36,226 bases of DNA from Spirochaetales bacterium (GCA_012729295.1 JAAYDK010000040.1:1-36226), one strand, 5' to 3'; numbered from the stretch's first letter, positions 6,457 through 15,205 are shown. The notes: generated by a model from the sequence alone, not told the origin. Numbers and translations: made by a program.

Positions 6457-8247
6457 ATGACTGTTCAATACCGTCTTAAGTCTTTTTTTCGAAAACCACA
6501 CAATATTATCTTATTCGTCCTAGTACTGATACTCAGCTATCTTACCTTGGTCCCGCTGCTTACGATGATTATCGATACGGTGACGGTTCATACCGCAGAG
6601 GCAAGAAGATTGAAGCTGCCGGTTGGAACGGTTACGCTTTCGCACTGGGCGAAAGTGCTGTTCGATCCCGCTAGCGTGTCGATATTCTATAAGCCGCTGT
6701 TGAATTCACTTATTACCAGCTTGGGAGCGTGTGCTATTGCGTTGGGCTTCGGAGGGACCTTCGCATGGCTGGTGACCAGAACGAATATGAAGTACAAGAG
6801 TCTGCTCTCTTCGCTTTGCATTTTCCCCTACATCATGCCTTCGTGGACGCTTGCCCTGGCCTGGTACAACATATTTAAAAATAGCGTCGTAGGGGGGACT
6901 CCGGGGATATTTACCGCACTAACGGGAATACAAGCCCCGAATTGGTTTGCATACGGACCTTTCCCGATCGCACTGGTAACCGGTCTGCATTATGCTCCGT
7001 TTGCCTATATCATGATCGGAGGAATTTTGAGGAATATGGATGCGAATCTGGAAGAAGCGGCGATGATGCTCAATACTCCCAGATCGCGTATCATTACGAA
7101 AATCACGATTCCTATTGTAATACCGGCTGTTCTTTCGACATTCCTGCTGGTTTTTTCATCTGCGATGTCGTCGTTCGCAGTTCCCACGTTCCTTGGTCTG
7201 CCCGTACGCTATCAGGTGCTGACTACCCAGCTATACCGTACGATGAACGGCTTGAATCCCGGGCAAGGCTACAGTATAGCAATGATCATGATCTTGCTCG
7301 GAGTCTCGATATTGGCGATGAATCAAAAGATCATCGGCCTGCGCAAGAATTATACTACCGTTACGGGCAAAAGCTCGAATATCGCATTGGTTAATCTGAA
7401 GAAAGCACGGACGCCCGTCTCAATCATCGTTGCGGTATTTCTCTTTTCGGTTTCCTTACTGCCGCTCATCAGTTTTGCATTGGAGTCGATCATCCTTCGT
7501 CCCGGAGACTATTCTCCGAGTAATATTACGCTTCAGTTCTGGATCGGATCTGCTGCAGATAATACTATGGCAAACAGCGAACCAGGACTTTTACTCAATC
7601 CGACGCTGTACCGTTCGCTCTGGAACAGCATCAAGCTTTCGCTGGCCTGTTCGCTCTGTGCAGGAACCGTCGGCTTCCTGGCAGGTTACGCAATTGTACG
7701 GGGTAGGGGAAAAAAGCTTTCGGACTTTGTGAACAATCTTGCTTTCTTTCCGTATCTAATGCCTTCGATGGCTTTTAGTGCAATTTATCTTTCGATGTTC
7801 TCGATTCAAAGAGGCCCGATTCCTGCATTGTATGGCACATTCGCTATTTTGGTACTCGCAGGTACGGTTAAGTACCTTCCGTTTGCATCACGCAGCGGCA
7901 TCAATGCAATGTTTCAGCTTTCGAAAGAGATAGAAGAGGCAGGGGTGATTATGGGAATCGGCTGGTGGAAACGGATGACCCGTTTGGTGATTCCGATTCA
8001 GAAAAGTAGTTTCATCAGCGGATATCTGTTGCCGTTTACCAGCTGCATGCGCGAATTATCGCTGTTCATTCTGTTGGTGACCCCGGCAAATAGGGTTCTG
8101 ACTACGTTGTTGTTCTATTACAACGAAAAAGGATGGAACCAATATTCAAACGGAATAAACCTGCTCATCGTACTGATTGTGATTTTATTCAACTTTTTCG
8201 TGAATAAGGTCAGCGGAGCTTCTATCGACAAAGGTATTGGAGGATGA
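6457..8247 (+). CDS. ABC transporter permease, fused double-domain (FbpB/AfuB type)
   Basis: This 596-residue inner-membrane protein contains two permease modules in tandem, as in FbpB/AfuB-type importers. Each carries an EAA loop for docking the ATPase: EEAAMMLNTPRSRIITKI in the first half and EEAGVIMGIGWWKRMTRL in the second. About twelve hydrophobic segments are visible, the first at residues 15-35. The start is ATG 6457; the frame also has a TTG two codons earlier, but the TAAGG site fits the ATG better. It lies 71 bases after the binding protein and one base before the ATPase ATG, so it is the middle gene of the importer operon. Nothing looks truncated. Confidence 0.88.
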   Translation: MTVQYRLKSFFRKPHNIILFVLVLILSYLTLVPLLTMIIDTVTVHTAEARRLKLPVGTVTLSHWAKVLFDPASVSIFYKPLLNSLITSLGACAIALGFGGTFAWLVTRTNMKYKSLLSSLCIFPYIMPSWTLALAWYNIFKNSVVGGTPGIFTALTGIQAPNWFAYGPFPIALVTGLHYAPFAYIMIGGILRNMDANLEEAAMMLNTPRSRIITKITIPIVIPAVLSTFLLVFSSAMSSFAVPTFLGLPVRYQVLTTQLYRTMNGLNPGQGYSIAMIMILLGVSILAMNQKIIGLRKNYTTVTGKSSNIALVNLKKARTPVSIIVAVFLFSVSLLPLISFALESIILRPGDYSPSNITLQFWIGSAADNTMANSEPGLLLNPTLYRSLWNSIKLSLACSLCAGTVGFLAGYAIVRGRGKKLSDFVNNLAFFPYLMPSMAFSAIYLSMFSIQRGPIPALYGTFAILVLAGTVKYLPFASRSGINAMFQLSKEIEEAGVIMGIGWWKRMTRLVIPIQKSSFISGYLLPFTSCMRELSLFILLVTPANRVLTTLLFYYNEKGWNQYSNGINLLIVLIVILFNFFVNKVSGASIDKGIGG

Positions 8248-8248
8248 T

Positions 8249-9361
8249 ATGCCGGAAATTGTATTGAAGAACGTGACGAAGAAATTCGGATCCTTTGTCG
8301 CTGTCGATCATTTGAACATGACCATTTCGGATGGAGATTTTATCACGCTACTGGGTCCTTCCGGTTGTGGAAAAACAACTACGCTGCGCATGATAGCGGG
8401 ACTGGAAACCCCTACGGAAGGTGAAATTCTTATCGACGGTACCGTAGTGTTTTCGTCGGACAAACAGATTGACATATCTCCATCGAAGCGTAACATAGGC
8501 TTTCTCTTCCAAAACTATGCTCTTTGGCCTCATATGACGGTTTGGAAAAATATTTCTTTCGGTTTGGAAAATTTAAAATGGTCAAAAGAACAGATTAAGG
8601 AACGGGTGGAAGAATTACTGGACATGCTGAAGATCCGAGAATTTGCCGCTCGTTATCCCGCGGAACTTTCGGGGGGACAACAGCAGCGTGTGGCGATTGC
8701 CCGTACGTTGGCAACAAATCCACAAATACTGCTCATGGACGAACCTTTGTCCAACCTCGATGCGAAATTACGCATGGAGATGCGTACCGAACTAAAACGC
8801 CTACACAAGGAAACGAAAGCGACTTTTGTGTATGTGACTCACGACCAACTGGAAGCCATGACATTGGCCACAAAAATTTGTCTTCTAGATAAGGGTTTGC
8901 TTCAGCAGTATCAAAGTCCACTTACTATTTACGGAAAGCCAGCTAATTTGTTCGTTGCTGATTTTGTTGGGAGCCCGACGATGAATTTTATCCGATGCGA
9001 GGCAAAATCGGTCGACAAACATACGCTGAAACTTTCGAATCAGGTATTGTGTCTTCACTTCAGTGCATCTTCCGATCTGACCGGTGTTACCGGTGGTCCA
9101 GTAACACTCGGCATTCGTCCGGAATCTGTAACGCTTAGCGAGGATGGAAAATTGAAAACCGTCGTTTATTCTTCGCTGCCAAGTGGTATGGAGACCATAT
9201 TACGTCTGCAAATCGGGGATTTATTGCTGAATTCGGTGGTATTCGGTTCGCTGGATTTCCCCGTTGGAAGCGAGTTGAACATTTCGTTTTCGGGACAGTC
9301 CGTCGTATTGTTCGATCAAGAAGGGACTTTTGTTACTACAGGATCATTAGCGCTAGCATAA
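8249..9361 (+). CDS. ABC transporter ATP-binding protein (FbpC/PotA/AfuC type)
   Basis: This 370-residue ATPase energises the importer. Motifs in order are Walker A GPSGCGKTT (36-44), Q-loop FLFQNYALWPHMTV (around 85-98), signature LSGGQQQR (140-147), Walker B LLMDEP (161-166), D-loop SNLDAK, and switch histidine His198 in VTHDQLEAM. After residue 240 comes the TOBE-like regulatory beta domain common to sugar, iron and polyamine importers (LGIRPESVTL). The ATG at 8249 follows the permease stop by one base and uses TTGGAGG, part of which lies in the permease end, so the two are translationally coupled. Confidence 0.9.
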   Translation: MPEIVLKNVTKKFGSFVAVDHLNMTISDGDFITLLGPSGCGKTTTLRMIAGLETPTEGEILIDGTVVFSSDKQIDISPSKRNIGFLFQNYALWPHMTVWKNISFGLENLKWSKEQIKERVEELLDMLKIREFAARYPAELSGGQQQRVAIARTLATNPQILLMDEPLSNLDAKLRMEMRTELKRLHKETKATFVYVTHDQLEAMTLATKICLLDKGLLQQYQSPLTIYGKPANLFVADFVGSPTMNFIRCEAKSVDKHTLKLSNQVLCLHFSASSDLTGVTGGPVTLGIRPESVTLSEDGKLKTVVYSSLPSGMETILRLQIGDLLLNSVVFGSLDFPVGSELNISFSGQSVVLFDQEGTFVTTGSLALA

Positions 9362-9479
9362 TAAACTCAAAGAACCTGCGAGAACGGTAGTGCAGGGTCG
9401 GTGGATCGTCACGCACAGTCAAAGATGGAAAAAGGTGTATAGCCAACCATATATCGCTTCGACAGATTAGGAGTCAAAC

Positions 9480-10331
9480 ATGTCGTTAGTCACATTGAAG
9501 TACGTGCTGGAAGAAGCTCGGAAAGGTAATTATGCCGTTGGGGCATTCAATTTTTTTGGATTGGAGAATCTTCAGGGAATCGTGCTGGGAGCAAGTAGAA
9601 GAAAAAGCCCGGTAATCGCAATGGCCTCGACCGGAGCGCTTAAGATGTTCGGAGAAAAAGTAGCGGTAGCGACTACTCGTGCACTCAGCGAAGAGTATGA
9701 GACGGATGTAGTGCTGCATCTGGACCACTGTACCGACTTAGATCTTTTATACCGTTGTGTTGACAACGGTTTTACTTCGGTTATGATAGATGCCTCTTCG
9801 AAATCATTTGATGAGAATATCGAGATTACACGTAAGGCTGTGGCATATGCTTCTCGCTATGGAGTGTCGGTAGAAGCCGAGCTCGGACATGTAGGAGGAA
9901 GAGAAGACGAAATCAGCGTTGATGAGCGTAAAGCCCTATTTACCGTTCCGGAAGACGCCCGGCGATTTGTAGAAGCCACCGGTATCGACGCCTTGGCAGT
10001 CGCAGTAGGAACTGTCCATGGATTCTATAAAAGCGAGCCCAAACTAGACTTTGAGAGAATTGCAGCAATTCATGCCTTGGTTGATGTTCCGTTGGTGCTT
10101 CATGGAGGAACGGGAGTTTCTGATGCCGATTTTATACGCGCCATTTCCCTCGGTGTAAGAAAAATCAATGTCGGAACTGAATTGCGTGTTCATGGGTTCT
10201 TCGATGTTATGTGCAAAGGGTGCAAAGATGCCGTTGATGACGATCCTCGGAAGATAACTGCAAAGATCAAATCTACATGTGCCGATATTGTTGAGCAAAA
10301 GATAGCGGTATTCGAAAACAAGAAAAACTAA
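9480..10331 (+). CDS. Class II ketose-bisphosphate aldolase
   Basis: This 283-residue zinc aldolase belongs to the FbaA/GatY/KbaY family. Visible motifs are HLDHC at 80-84 (Asp82 as catalytic acid, His83 as zinc ligand), DASSKSFDENI (104-114), EAELGHVGG (132-140), GTVHGFY with zinc ligand His180, HGGTGV with His208, and KINVGTEL for phosphate binding. It would split a ketose bisphosphate or a related sugar phosphate into dihydroxyacetone phosphate and an aldehyde. AGGAGT precedes the ATG by six bases. It is the last gene of the importer operon (118 bases after the ATPase), which with the opposite-strand PfkB kinase suggests an import-phosphorylate-cleave pathway. The exact substrate is unknown. 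Confidence 0.9.
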   Translation: MSLVTLKYVLEEARKGNYAVGAFNFFGLENLQGIVLGASRRKSPVIAMASTGALKMFGEKVAVATTRALSEEYETDVVLHLDHCTDLDLLYRCVDNGFTSVMIDASSKSFDENIEITRKAVAYASRYGVSVEAELGHVGGREDEISVDERKALFTVPEDARRFVEATGIDALAVAVGTVHGFYKSEPKLDFERIAAIHALVDVPLVLHGGTGVSDADFIRAISLGVRKINVGTELRVHGFFDVMCKGCKDAVDDDPRKITAKIKSTCADIVEQKIAVFENKKN

Positions 10332-10345
10332 TACGAACATTCTAT

Positions 10346-10386
10346 ACGATGCTGTCGCCCGACATGAGCGACAGCATCGTTATTAT
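10346..10386. terminator. Terminator between aldolase and hppA
   Basis: A perfect 13-bp stem ACGATGCTGTCGC/GCGACAGCATCGT (10346-10358 with 10368-10380) closes a 9-base loop, followed on the plus strand by TATTATT. It sits between convergent genes and may serve both directions, although the T runs are short. Confidence 0.8.
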
Positions 10387-12473
10387 TAGAATAACGAAGT
10401 GGTGAGAAATACCGTCGACATGAGCGAAGCGATTAATGAGACAACGGTAATCTGAGTGTTGATGGAAGGGCCTGCGGTATCCTTGAACGGGTCCCCGACG
10501 GTATCGCCTACGACTGCAGCCTTGTGTGCGTCCGAACCGCGTCCTCCATGCTTTCCCGATTCGATATACTTCTTCGAGTTATCCCACAGTCCACCAGAGT
10601 TTGACATGAACAAGGCCAATAGCAAACCGCTGACGATATTACCTGTGAGATATCCTCCGATAGCCTGTACACCACCGATAAAACCGACAACCAGCGTAGC
10701 TATGATTGCCATGAGACCTGCAGGTATCAGTTCCTTTAAAGCTCCGACAGTTGCAATGTCTATACACTTATCATATTCGGGTTCTACACCGCTTTTCCCT
10801 TCTTTCAGGCCGGCGATCGTATTGAACTGACGGTGAATCTCGCTAACCATCCGCTGGGCGTTTCGATCGACGCCCAGCATCAGCATTGCAGAGAATACTG
10901 CTGGAATCGCTGCTCCCACAAGGAGACCGAAGAATACATCTGGAGCCATAATGTCGAATCCAGATATCATGCGGTCATGCAGACCAAGTGCTTTTGCAGC
11001 TTCGTTTACTTCAGTGGTGAAGGCGCCGAGCAAAGCAATGACTGTTAATCCTGCTGCAGCAATGGCAAAGCCCTTGGTCACCGCTTTTACCGTGTTGCCG
11101 GCACTGTCGAGAGAATCGGTCACATCAAGCGCATGCTCTCCTAAAGACGCCATCTCTACAAGACCGCGGGCATTATCAACAATCGGTCCGTATGCATCGT
11201 TCGATATTATCATACCGACGATAGAAAGCATGCCGACAGCAGACATCGAAATGCCAAACATAGCATAACCAGGCCCTAGCGGAGCGCACAGCAGATATGC
11301 CGCAAAAGCTGCAGCAGCAATTCCCACCATCGCCGGTAAGACACTTAGAAATCCGTAGGAAACTCCGGATAGGATGGTGAACGCAGGTCCCGATTTCGAT
11401 GCATTGGCTACATAGTGGACCGGATGCTTGGAATCATCGGTAAAGTAGTCGCTTGCTATACCGATGATGGTTCCGACAGCCAACCCGATAGCTGCTGCTG
11501 CCCATATACGCCATTCGAACGAGAACAGATACGTAGCGGCTGCCGTTAAAATCGCGTAAATAACCGTTGTAACGTACGTACTGCTATTAAGCGCGTGAGT
11601 CGGATTGTCGTGCTTACCCATCTTTGCAGTGCCGACTCCGACGATTGATGCAAACAACCCGATTGTCGCATAGCAGAATACGGTAATCACGTTCTTACCC
11701 GGGTTGGCACCGTCGAGCGAAAGTGCCATGACGAGCGCGGCTGCCATCGATGCAACATTCGAGTCAAACAAGTCAGCCCCCATGCCTGCAACGTCACCCA
11801 CGTTGTCACCGACGTTATCAGCGATAACGGCTGGATTACGTGGATCGTCTTCGGGTATGCCGAGCTCTACTTTCCCGACGAGGTCTGCACTGATATCAGC
11901 TGTTTTTGTAAAGATACCCCCGCCCGCCTTGGCAAAGAGCGCAAGCGAGCTGGCTCCAAAGCTGAAACCTAAAATAGCGGTGGCGTCTTTGGTAATCATG
12001 AATACCGCCGTCACGCCGAGCAAGCTCGTACCGACTACAGCCATTCCCATAACCGCCCCGCCTCTGAAGCCGGCAAGAAAAGCCGGTTTGATTCCCTTTT
12101 GTGCAGCTACAGCTGATTTTCGGTTTGCAATGGTCGCTACCTGGATACCGACTTTTCCTGATAAAGCCGAAAATATCGTACCGATGATAAAGGATATTGC
12201 CATGACAAGATTGTCGGCGGCTCCCTTCCAGATCGGAGTAGGAATGAATAATAGGATAAGAATCGCAACGATACCTGCAAAACGAGCCAATATCGAATAT
12301 TCTCGTTTTAGAAATGTATTGGCTCCACGGCGAATATAGTCTCCAATAGTTTCGACTTTGTGATCACCTTTCGGCTGTGCTTTCACCCACGTGTAGAGCC
12401 ACAGAGCGACACCGAACGACAATACTGAAACACCCAACGCTGCTAGTTGAAAAAATAAGATGCTGTTTTCCAT
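10386..12473 (-). CDS. hppA: Membrane-bound proton-translocating pyrophosphatase
   Basis: This 695-residue integral membrane pump hydrolyses pyrophosphate and moves ions out of the cytoplasm. The acidic active-site region is intact: DLVGKVELGIPEDDPRNPAV (about 198-217) followed by DNVGDNVGDVAGMGADLFDS (219-238). Later come SGPAFTILSG and YGPIVDNARGL. The motif GNTVKAVTKG puts Lys463 where K+-independent enzymes have Lys and K+-dependent ones have Ala, so a K+-independent H+ pump is predicted. The ATG at 12473 has AAGGA eight bases upstream; the longer frame has no support. The gene has its own promoter with a roughly 230-base leader carrying a hairpin and a small ORF. Confidence 0.93.
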   Translation of the reverse strand: MENSILFFQLAALGVSVLSFGVALWLYTWVKAQPKGDHKVETIGDYIRRGANTFLKREYSILARFAGIVAILILLFIPTPIWKGAADNLVMAISFIIGTIFSALSGKVGIQVATIANRKSAVAAQKGIKPAFLAGFRGGAVMGMAVVGTSLLGVTAVFMITKDATAILGFSFGASSLALFAKAGGGIFTKTADISADLVGKVELGIPEDDPRNPAVIADNVGDNVGDVAGMGADLFDSNVASMAAALVMALSLDGANPGKNVITVFCYATIGLFASIVGVGTAKMGKHDNPTHALNSSTYVTTVIYAILTAAATYLFSFEWRIWAAAAIGLAVGTIIGIASDYFTDDSKHPVHYVANASKSGPAFTILSGVSYGFLSVLPAMVGIAAAAFAAYLLCAPLGPGYAMFGISMSAVGMLSIVGMIISNDAYGPIVDNARGLVEMASLGEHALDVTDSLDSAGNTVKAVTKGFAIAAAGLTVIALLGAFTTEVNEAAKALGLHDRMISGFDIMAPDVFFGLLVGAAIPAVFSAMLMLGVDRNAQRMVSEIHRQFNTIAGLKEGKSGVEPEYDKCIDIATVGALKELIPAGLMAIIATLVVGFIGGVQAIGGYLTGNIVSGLLLALFMSNSGGLWDNSKKYIESGKHGGRGSDAHKAAVVGDTVGDPFKDTAGPSINTQITVVSLIASLMSTVFLTTSLF

Positions 12474-12588
12474 ATTCCCTATCCTTACTATTATGATTAA
12501 AGGCACCTCTGGTACCTATGGTTTGCATACTTCTGTTATTTACGAGCTCAATAGAATCACGCAAATGAACTAGATGGTTAAGACCGTT

Positions 12589-12657
12589 TCAGTGTTGTGA
12601 TTTCGGTCGGCAGCGCAACGAGGTGGATACATGTTGCTGTTTAATTTCGGATGCCAT
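12589..12657 (-). CDS. Candidate 22-residue leader peptide upstream of hppA
   Basis: On the minus strand a consensus Shine-Dalgarno AAAGGAGG lies seven bases before an ATG that opens a 22-codon frame (MASEIKQQHVSTSLRCRPKS, then QH and TGA). It lies entirely in the mRNA leader of hppA, 115 bases before the hppA ATG. The peptide is polar with two to four basic residues, has no signal sequence and no obvious codon run typical of amino-acid attenuators. The ribosome site is far better than chance and better than that of hppA itself. Its role could be translational attenuation or simply a small protein. Confidence 0.5.
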   Translation of the reverse strand: MASEIKQQHVSTSLRCRPKSQH

Positions 12658-12690
12658 GAAAAGGCCTCCTTTCGATATGTGATGCAAATA

Positions 12691-12705
12691 GGACGCAAGG
12701 CGTCC
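12691..12705 (-). promoter_or_regulatory. Hairpin at the 5' end of the hppA transcript
   Basis: GGACGC (12705-12700) pairs with GCGTCC (12696-12691) across a 3-base loop, starting only a few bases after the predicted transcription start. It may protect the 5' end or regulate the small ORF that follows. Confidence 0.5.
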
Positions 12706-12707
12706 CA

Positions 12708-12736
12708 ATTCTAAGAGCGTTCCATACGGATGTCAA
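12708..12736 (-). promoter_or_regulatory. Consensus promoter of hppA leader
   Basis: Minus-strand TTGACA (12736-12731) and TAGAAT (12713-12708) with an exact 17-base spacer. This is one of the best sigma70-like promoters in the window and gives a leader of about 230 bases before the hppA ATG. Confidence 0.8.
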
Positions 12737-12875
12737 GGAAAATATGAATTAAAATAAGCATGGTTGAAGAACCTAAATTTTTTGAAAAAATGCAAAAAAC
12801 GAATCTTGTGAAAGTGGTCTAACTATATAAAATATAAGGTTTTTTAAGAAAATGATCGATTCTTATGAAAGAGTG

Positions 12876-12906
12876 TTGAATAAATATACCATATTATGTA
12901 TATAAT
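12876..12906 (+). promoter_or_regulatory. Possible promoter of the liv operon
   Basis: A perfect TATAAT at 12901-12906 is preceded by TTGAAT at 12876-12881; the 19-base spacer is long. The surroundings (12737-12900) are AT-rich and hold no other feature I can support. A 6-bp hairpin GAACAG/CTGTTC (12950-12969) lies just before the livJ ribosome site. Confidence 0.45.
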
Positions 12907-12987
12907 TCCTTTAACTTTGCGTTTCGTTTTTCTTGGCGGCAAGTAAGACGAACAGACAAAGTGCTGTTCATACTAGGAGGTATTAGT

Positions 12988-14175
12988 ATGGTAAGAAAAA
13001 TCAGTTTCGTGGTCAGTATGATACTTATGGTCTGTTTCAGTCTGCCTCTGTTCGCAGGGGGCCAAACCGAAACCGCAGCTGTTGAGACAATTAAACTTGG
13101 TTTTATCGGTCCGATGACCGGTGATTATGCCAACTACGGCCAATTGATTTCCAAAGGCGCGCAGCTAGCAATCGATGAGAAGAACGCAACAGGCGGTATT
13201 GCCGGAAAAGTAAAAATCCAACTGATCATCGAAGATTCTGAAGGAAACCCGGAAAAGGGTTTGGCAGGAATCGAAAAGCTTTCAAGTTCAGATAAGATAG
13301 TTGCTTTGATCGGCCCTGTATTTACGGGTGTTTCGTTTGCCGTCGGTGAACGGGTCCAGGTCGAAGGCATTCTGATGGTTACTCCTTCCGGGACACACGC
13401 AGACATCACCAATATCGGAGATTATGTATTCCGCACAGTTCCTAGCGATGGATTGCAGGGCGAAGTAGCCGGTAACTATTTCTATGAAGTACTTGGCGTA
13501 CGCAATCTCGGCGTTCTCTATATCAAGAACGATTATAGCCAGGGTTTGTATGAAGGAACAAAAGCCAGCTTCGAAGCCCGTGGCGGGAAAGTCACCATTG
13601 CCGAAACCGGCCAGATCGGAGATAAGGATTTCAAAACCCAGCTGACCAAGATCAAAGCCGCTGCTCCCGATGCCATCTATATCCCCAACTACACTGCGGA
13701 AATGGCACAGATTCTGGAACAGGCTTCGCAGTTAGGTTTAAACATCCCGTTCCTCTCGAGCGATGGATTCTCGAATCCTGAGATTTACGACCTTGCAGGA
13801 GCATATACCGATGGCGTAATTTATGTTGGCCCGACCAAAGTAGCAGAGTCCGACGCATCCAAGGCCTTCGTCGACAAGTATACGAAAACATACGGATTTG
13901 CACCCGACTCGTTTGCTACCAATGCATACGACGCTGCGTACGTTCTCTTCGATGCACTCGAGAAAGTGTACAAGGCAAGCGGCAAGTTCGACCGTAAGGC
14001 AGTTCGCGATGCGTTTGCCGCAACCAAGGATTTCCTCGGTGTCAACGGAAAGATCAACTTTGCAGAAAATGGTGACTTAGTCGCTTATCAGGGACTATAC
14101 AAAGTCGAAGGTACTACTCCGAAATACTTAGGTGCCTATACGGTAGTAGACGGGAAGCTTGTCGAAGTCAAATAA
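12988..14175 (+). CDS. livJ: Branched-chain amino acid ABC transporter substrate-binding protein
   Basis: This 395-residue periplasmic binding protein of the LivJ/LivK (Peripla_BP_6) type has a signal peptide MVRKISFVVSMILMVCFSLP with cleavage likely near FAGGQTE and no lipobox. The mature domain begins IKLGFIGPMTGDYANYGQ, then GAQLAIDEKNATGGIAG and LIIEDSEGNPEKG, the standard first-lobe pattern, with ALIGPVFTGVSFA and MVTPSGTH as ligand-facing loops and VLYIKNDYSQG in the second lobe. The ATG at 12988 has AGGAGG seven bases upstream; a GTG nine codons earlier has no site. It is the first gene of a full livJHMGF operon. Ligand specificity (leucine, isoleucine, valine or another amide) is not settled by sequence. 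Confidence 0.9.
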   Translation: MVRKISFVVSMILMVCFSLPLFAGGQTETAAVETIKLGFIGPMTGDYANYGQLISKGAQLAIDEKNATGGIAGKVKIQLIIEDSEGNPEKGLAGIEKLSSSDKIVALIGPVFTGVSFAVGERVQVEGILMVTPSGTHADITNIGDYVFRTVPSDGLQGEVAGNYFYEVLGVRNLGVLYIKNDYSQGLYEGTKASFEARGGKVTIAETGQIGDKDFKTQLTKIKAAAPDAIYIPNYTAEMAQILEQASQLGLNIPFLSSDGFSNPEIYDLAGAYTDGVIYVGPTKVAESDASKAFVDKYTKTYGFAPDSFATNAYDAAYVLFDALEKVYKASGKFDRKAVRDAFAATKDFLGVNGKINFAENGDLVAYQGLYKVEGTTPKYLGAYTVVDGKLVEVK

Positions 14176-14202
14176 CGGCTAAGCGTGAGTTTGTTGCACA
14201 TC

Positions 14203-14266
14203 TAGCGTACGGTATGCTAATGTGACATTAGCGACACTACAGACCTCCGCCCGTCGCGGAGGTCTG
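14203..14266 (+). promoter_or_regulatory. Alternative hairpins and attenuator-like stem between livJ and livH
   Basis: TAGCGTA/TATGCTA (14203-14219) and GCTAATG/CATTAGC (14216-14232) share 14216-14219, so only one can form. Further on an 11-bp stem CAGACCTCCGC/GCGGAGGTCTG (14240-14266, loop CCGTC) precedes TCTTGTT. This could reduce read-through from the binding-protein gene into the permeases. Confidence 0.6.
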
Positions 14267-14287
14267 TCTTGTTAAGGAGCGATTTTC

Positions 14288-15205
14288 ATGGGATCATGGG
14301 CTGAGTTTTTCCAACATTTGATGAATGGCCTGACACTAGGAGGCATCTACGCCCTCATCGCATTAGGCTATACCATGGTGTATGGAATTCTCAAGTTCAT
14401 CAACTTTGCACATGGCGATATCCTCATGATGGGTTCTTATATCGGTCTATTCGTATACAACGCCATCAGAGGAGAACTACTTGGATTCTGGACGATTATC
14501 GCTTTTTTCCTCTCCATGCTGGTCGGTATGATGTTTAGCGCAATTTTAGGCATGGCAATCGAAAAAATTGCCTATAAACCGCTTCGCAAGGCCACACGGC
14601 TTGCCCCGCTTCTTTCAGCCATCGGCGTTTCATTTATCTTGAGCAACCTTGCAGCTTGGATGTGGGGAACAAAATCAAAGAAGCTCGAGTATCCGTTCGA
14701 TAATTCTCCCATTCATCTCGGCGATATTGCCGTGACACCACACCAGATTATGATACTTGTGGTGGTCGTGGTTATGATGGTGGCTCTTAAACTGTTCATT
14801 GATCGCTCTCGACTCGGTAAGGCGATGCGTGCAACCAGTCTCGACCAGGATACTGCAAAGCTAATGGGAATCAAGGTAGACAGAATTATCGCAATCACCT
14901 TTGCGATAGGTTCTGCATTGGCAGCTACCGCAGGTTTCCTCATAGCTTTGGAAATAAAAGTATACCCAAGCATGGGGACCATGACCGGCCTGAAGGCCTT
15001 CGTTGCAGCAGTTGTCGGCGGAATCGGCAATATCAGCGGAGCCATGGTAGGAGGTATCCTGCTCGGCTTGATAGAAACCTTCGGTGTCGCCTTGTTGGGA
15101 ATCCCATACGCATTGCGCGATACGATTGCATTCATCATATTAATCATCATCCTGTTGGTTAAGCCCGAAGGACTGCTCGGTAAGGCAGAAAAGGAGAAAG
15201 TATAA
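14288..15205 (+). CDS. livH: Branched-chain amino acid ABC permease LivH
   Basis: This 305-residue permease has about eight membrane segments. It opens with FFQHLMNGLTLGGIYALIALGYTMVYGIL, the hallmark of LivH, then FINFAHGDILMMGSY. The cytoplasmic loop RSRLGKAMRATSLDQDTAKLMGI contains the coupling helix that contacts the ATPases, and GIGNISGAMVGGILLGLIE marks the end of the core. AAGGAG stands eight bases before the ATG. It follows the hairpins after livJ and overlaps livM by one base (TAATG). Confidence 0.93.
   Translation: MGSWAEFFQHLMNGLTLGGIYALIALGYTMVYGILKFINFAHGDILMMGSYIGLFVYNAIRGELLGFWTIIAFFLSMLVGMMFSAILGMAIEKIAYKPLRKATRLAPLLSAIGVSFILSNLAAWMWGTKSKKLEYPFDNSPIHLGDIAVTPHQIMILVVVVVMMVALKLFIDRSRLGKAMRATSLDQDTAKLMGIKVDRIIAITFAIGSALAATAGFLIALEIKVYPSMGTMTGLKAFVAAVVGGIGNISGAMVGGILLGLIETFGVALLGIPYALRDTIAFIILIIILLVKPEGLLGKAEKEKV

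Noticed and set aside
8237-8248. TTG start for the ABC ATPase overlapping the permease end
   Set aside because: That TTG is part of the Shine-Dalgarno TTGGAGG serving the ATG at 8249.
11704-12339. 211-codon frame on the plus strand opposite hppA
   Set aside because: It is antisense to a clear membrane pyrophosphatase. Its low-complexity A/P/T/I composition is a mirror of the membrane helices.
14713-15150. 145-codon minus-strand frame inside livH
   Set aside because: Antisense shadow of a recognised permease, with no ribosome site.
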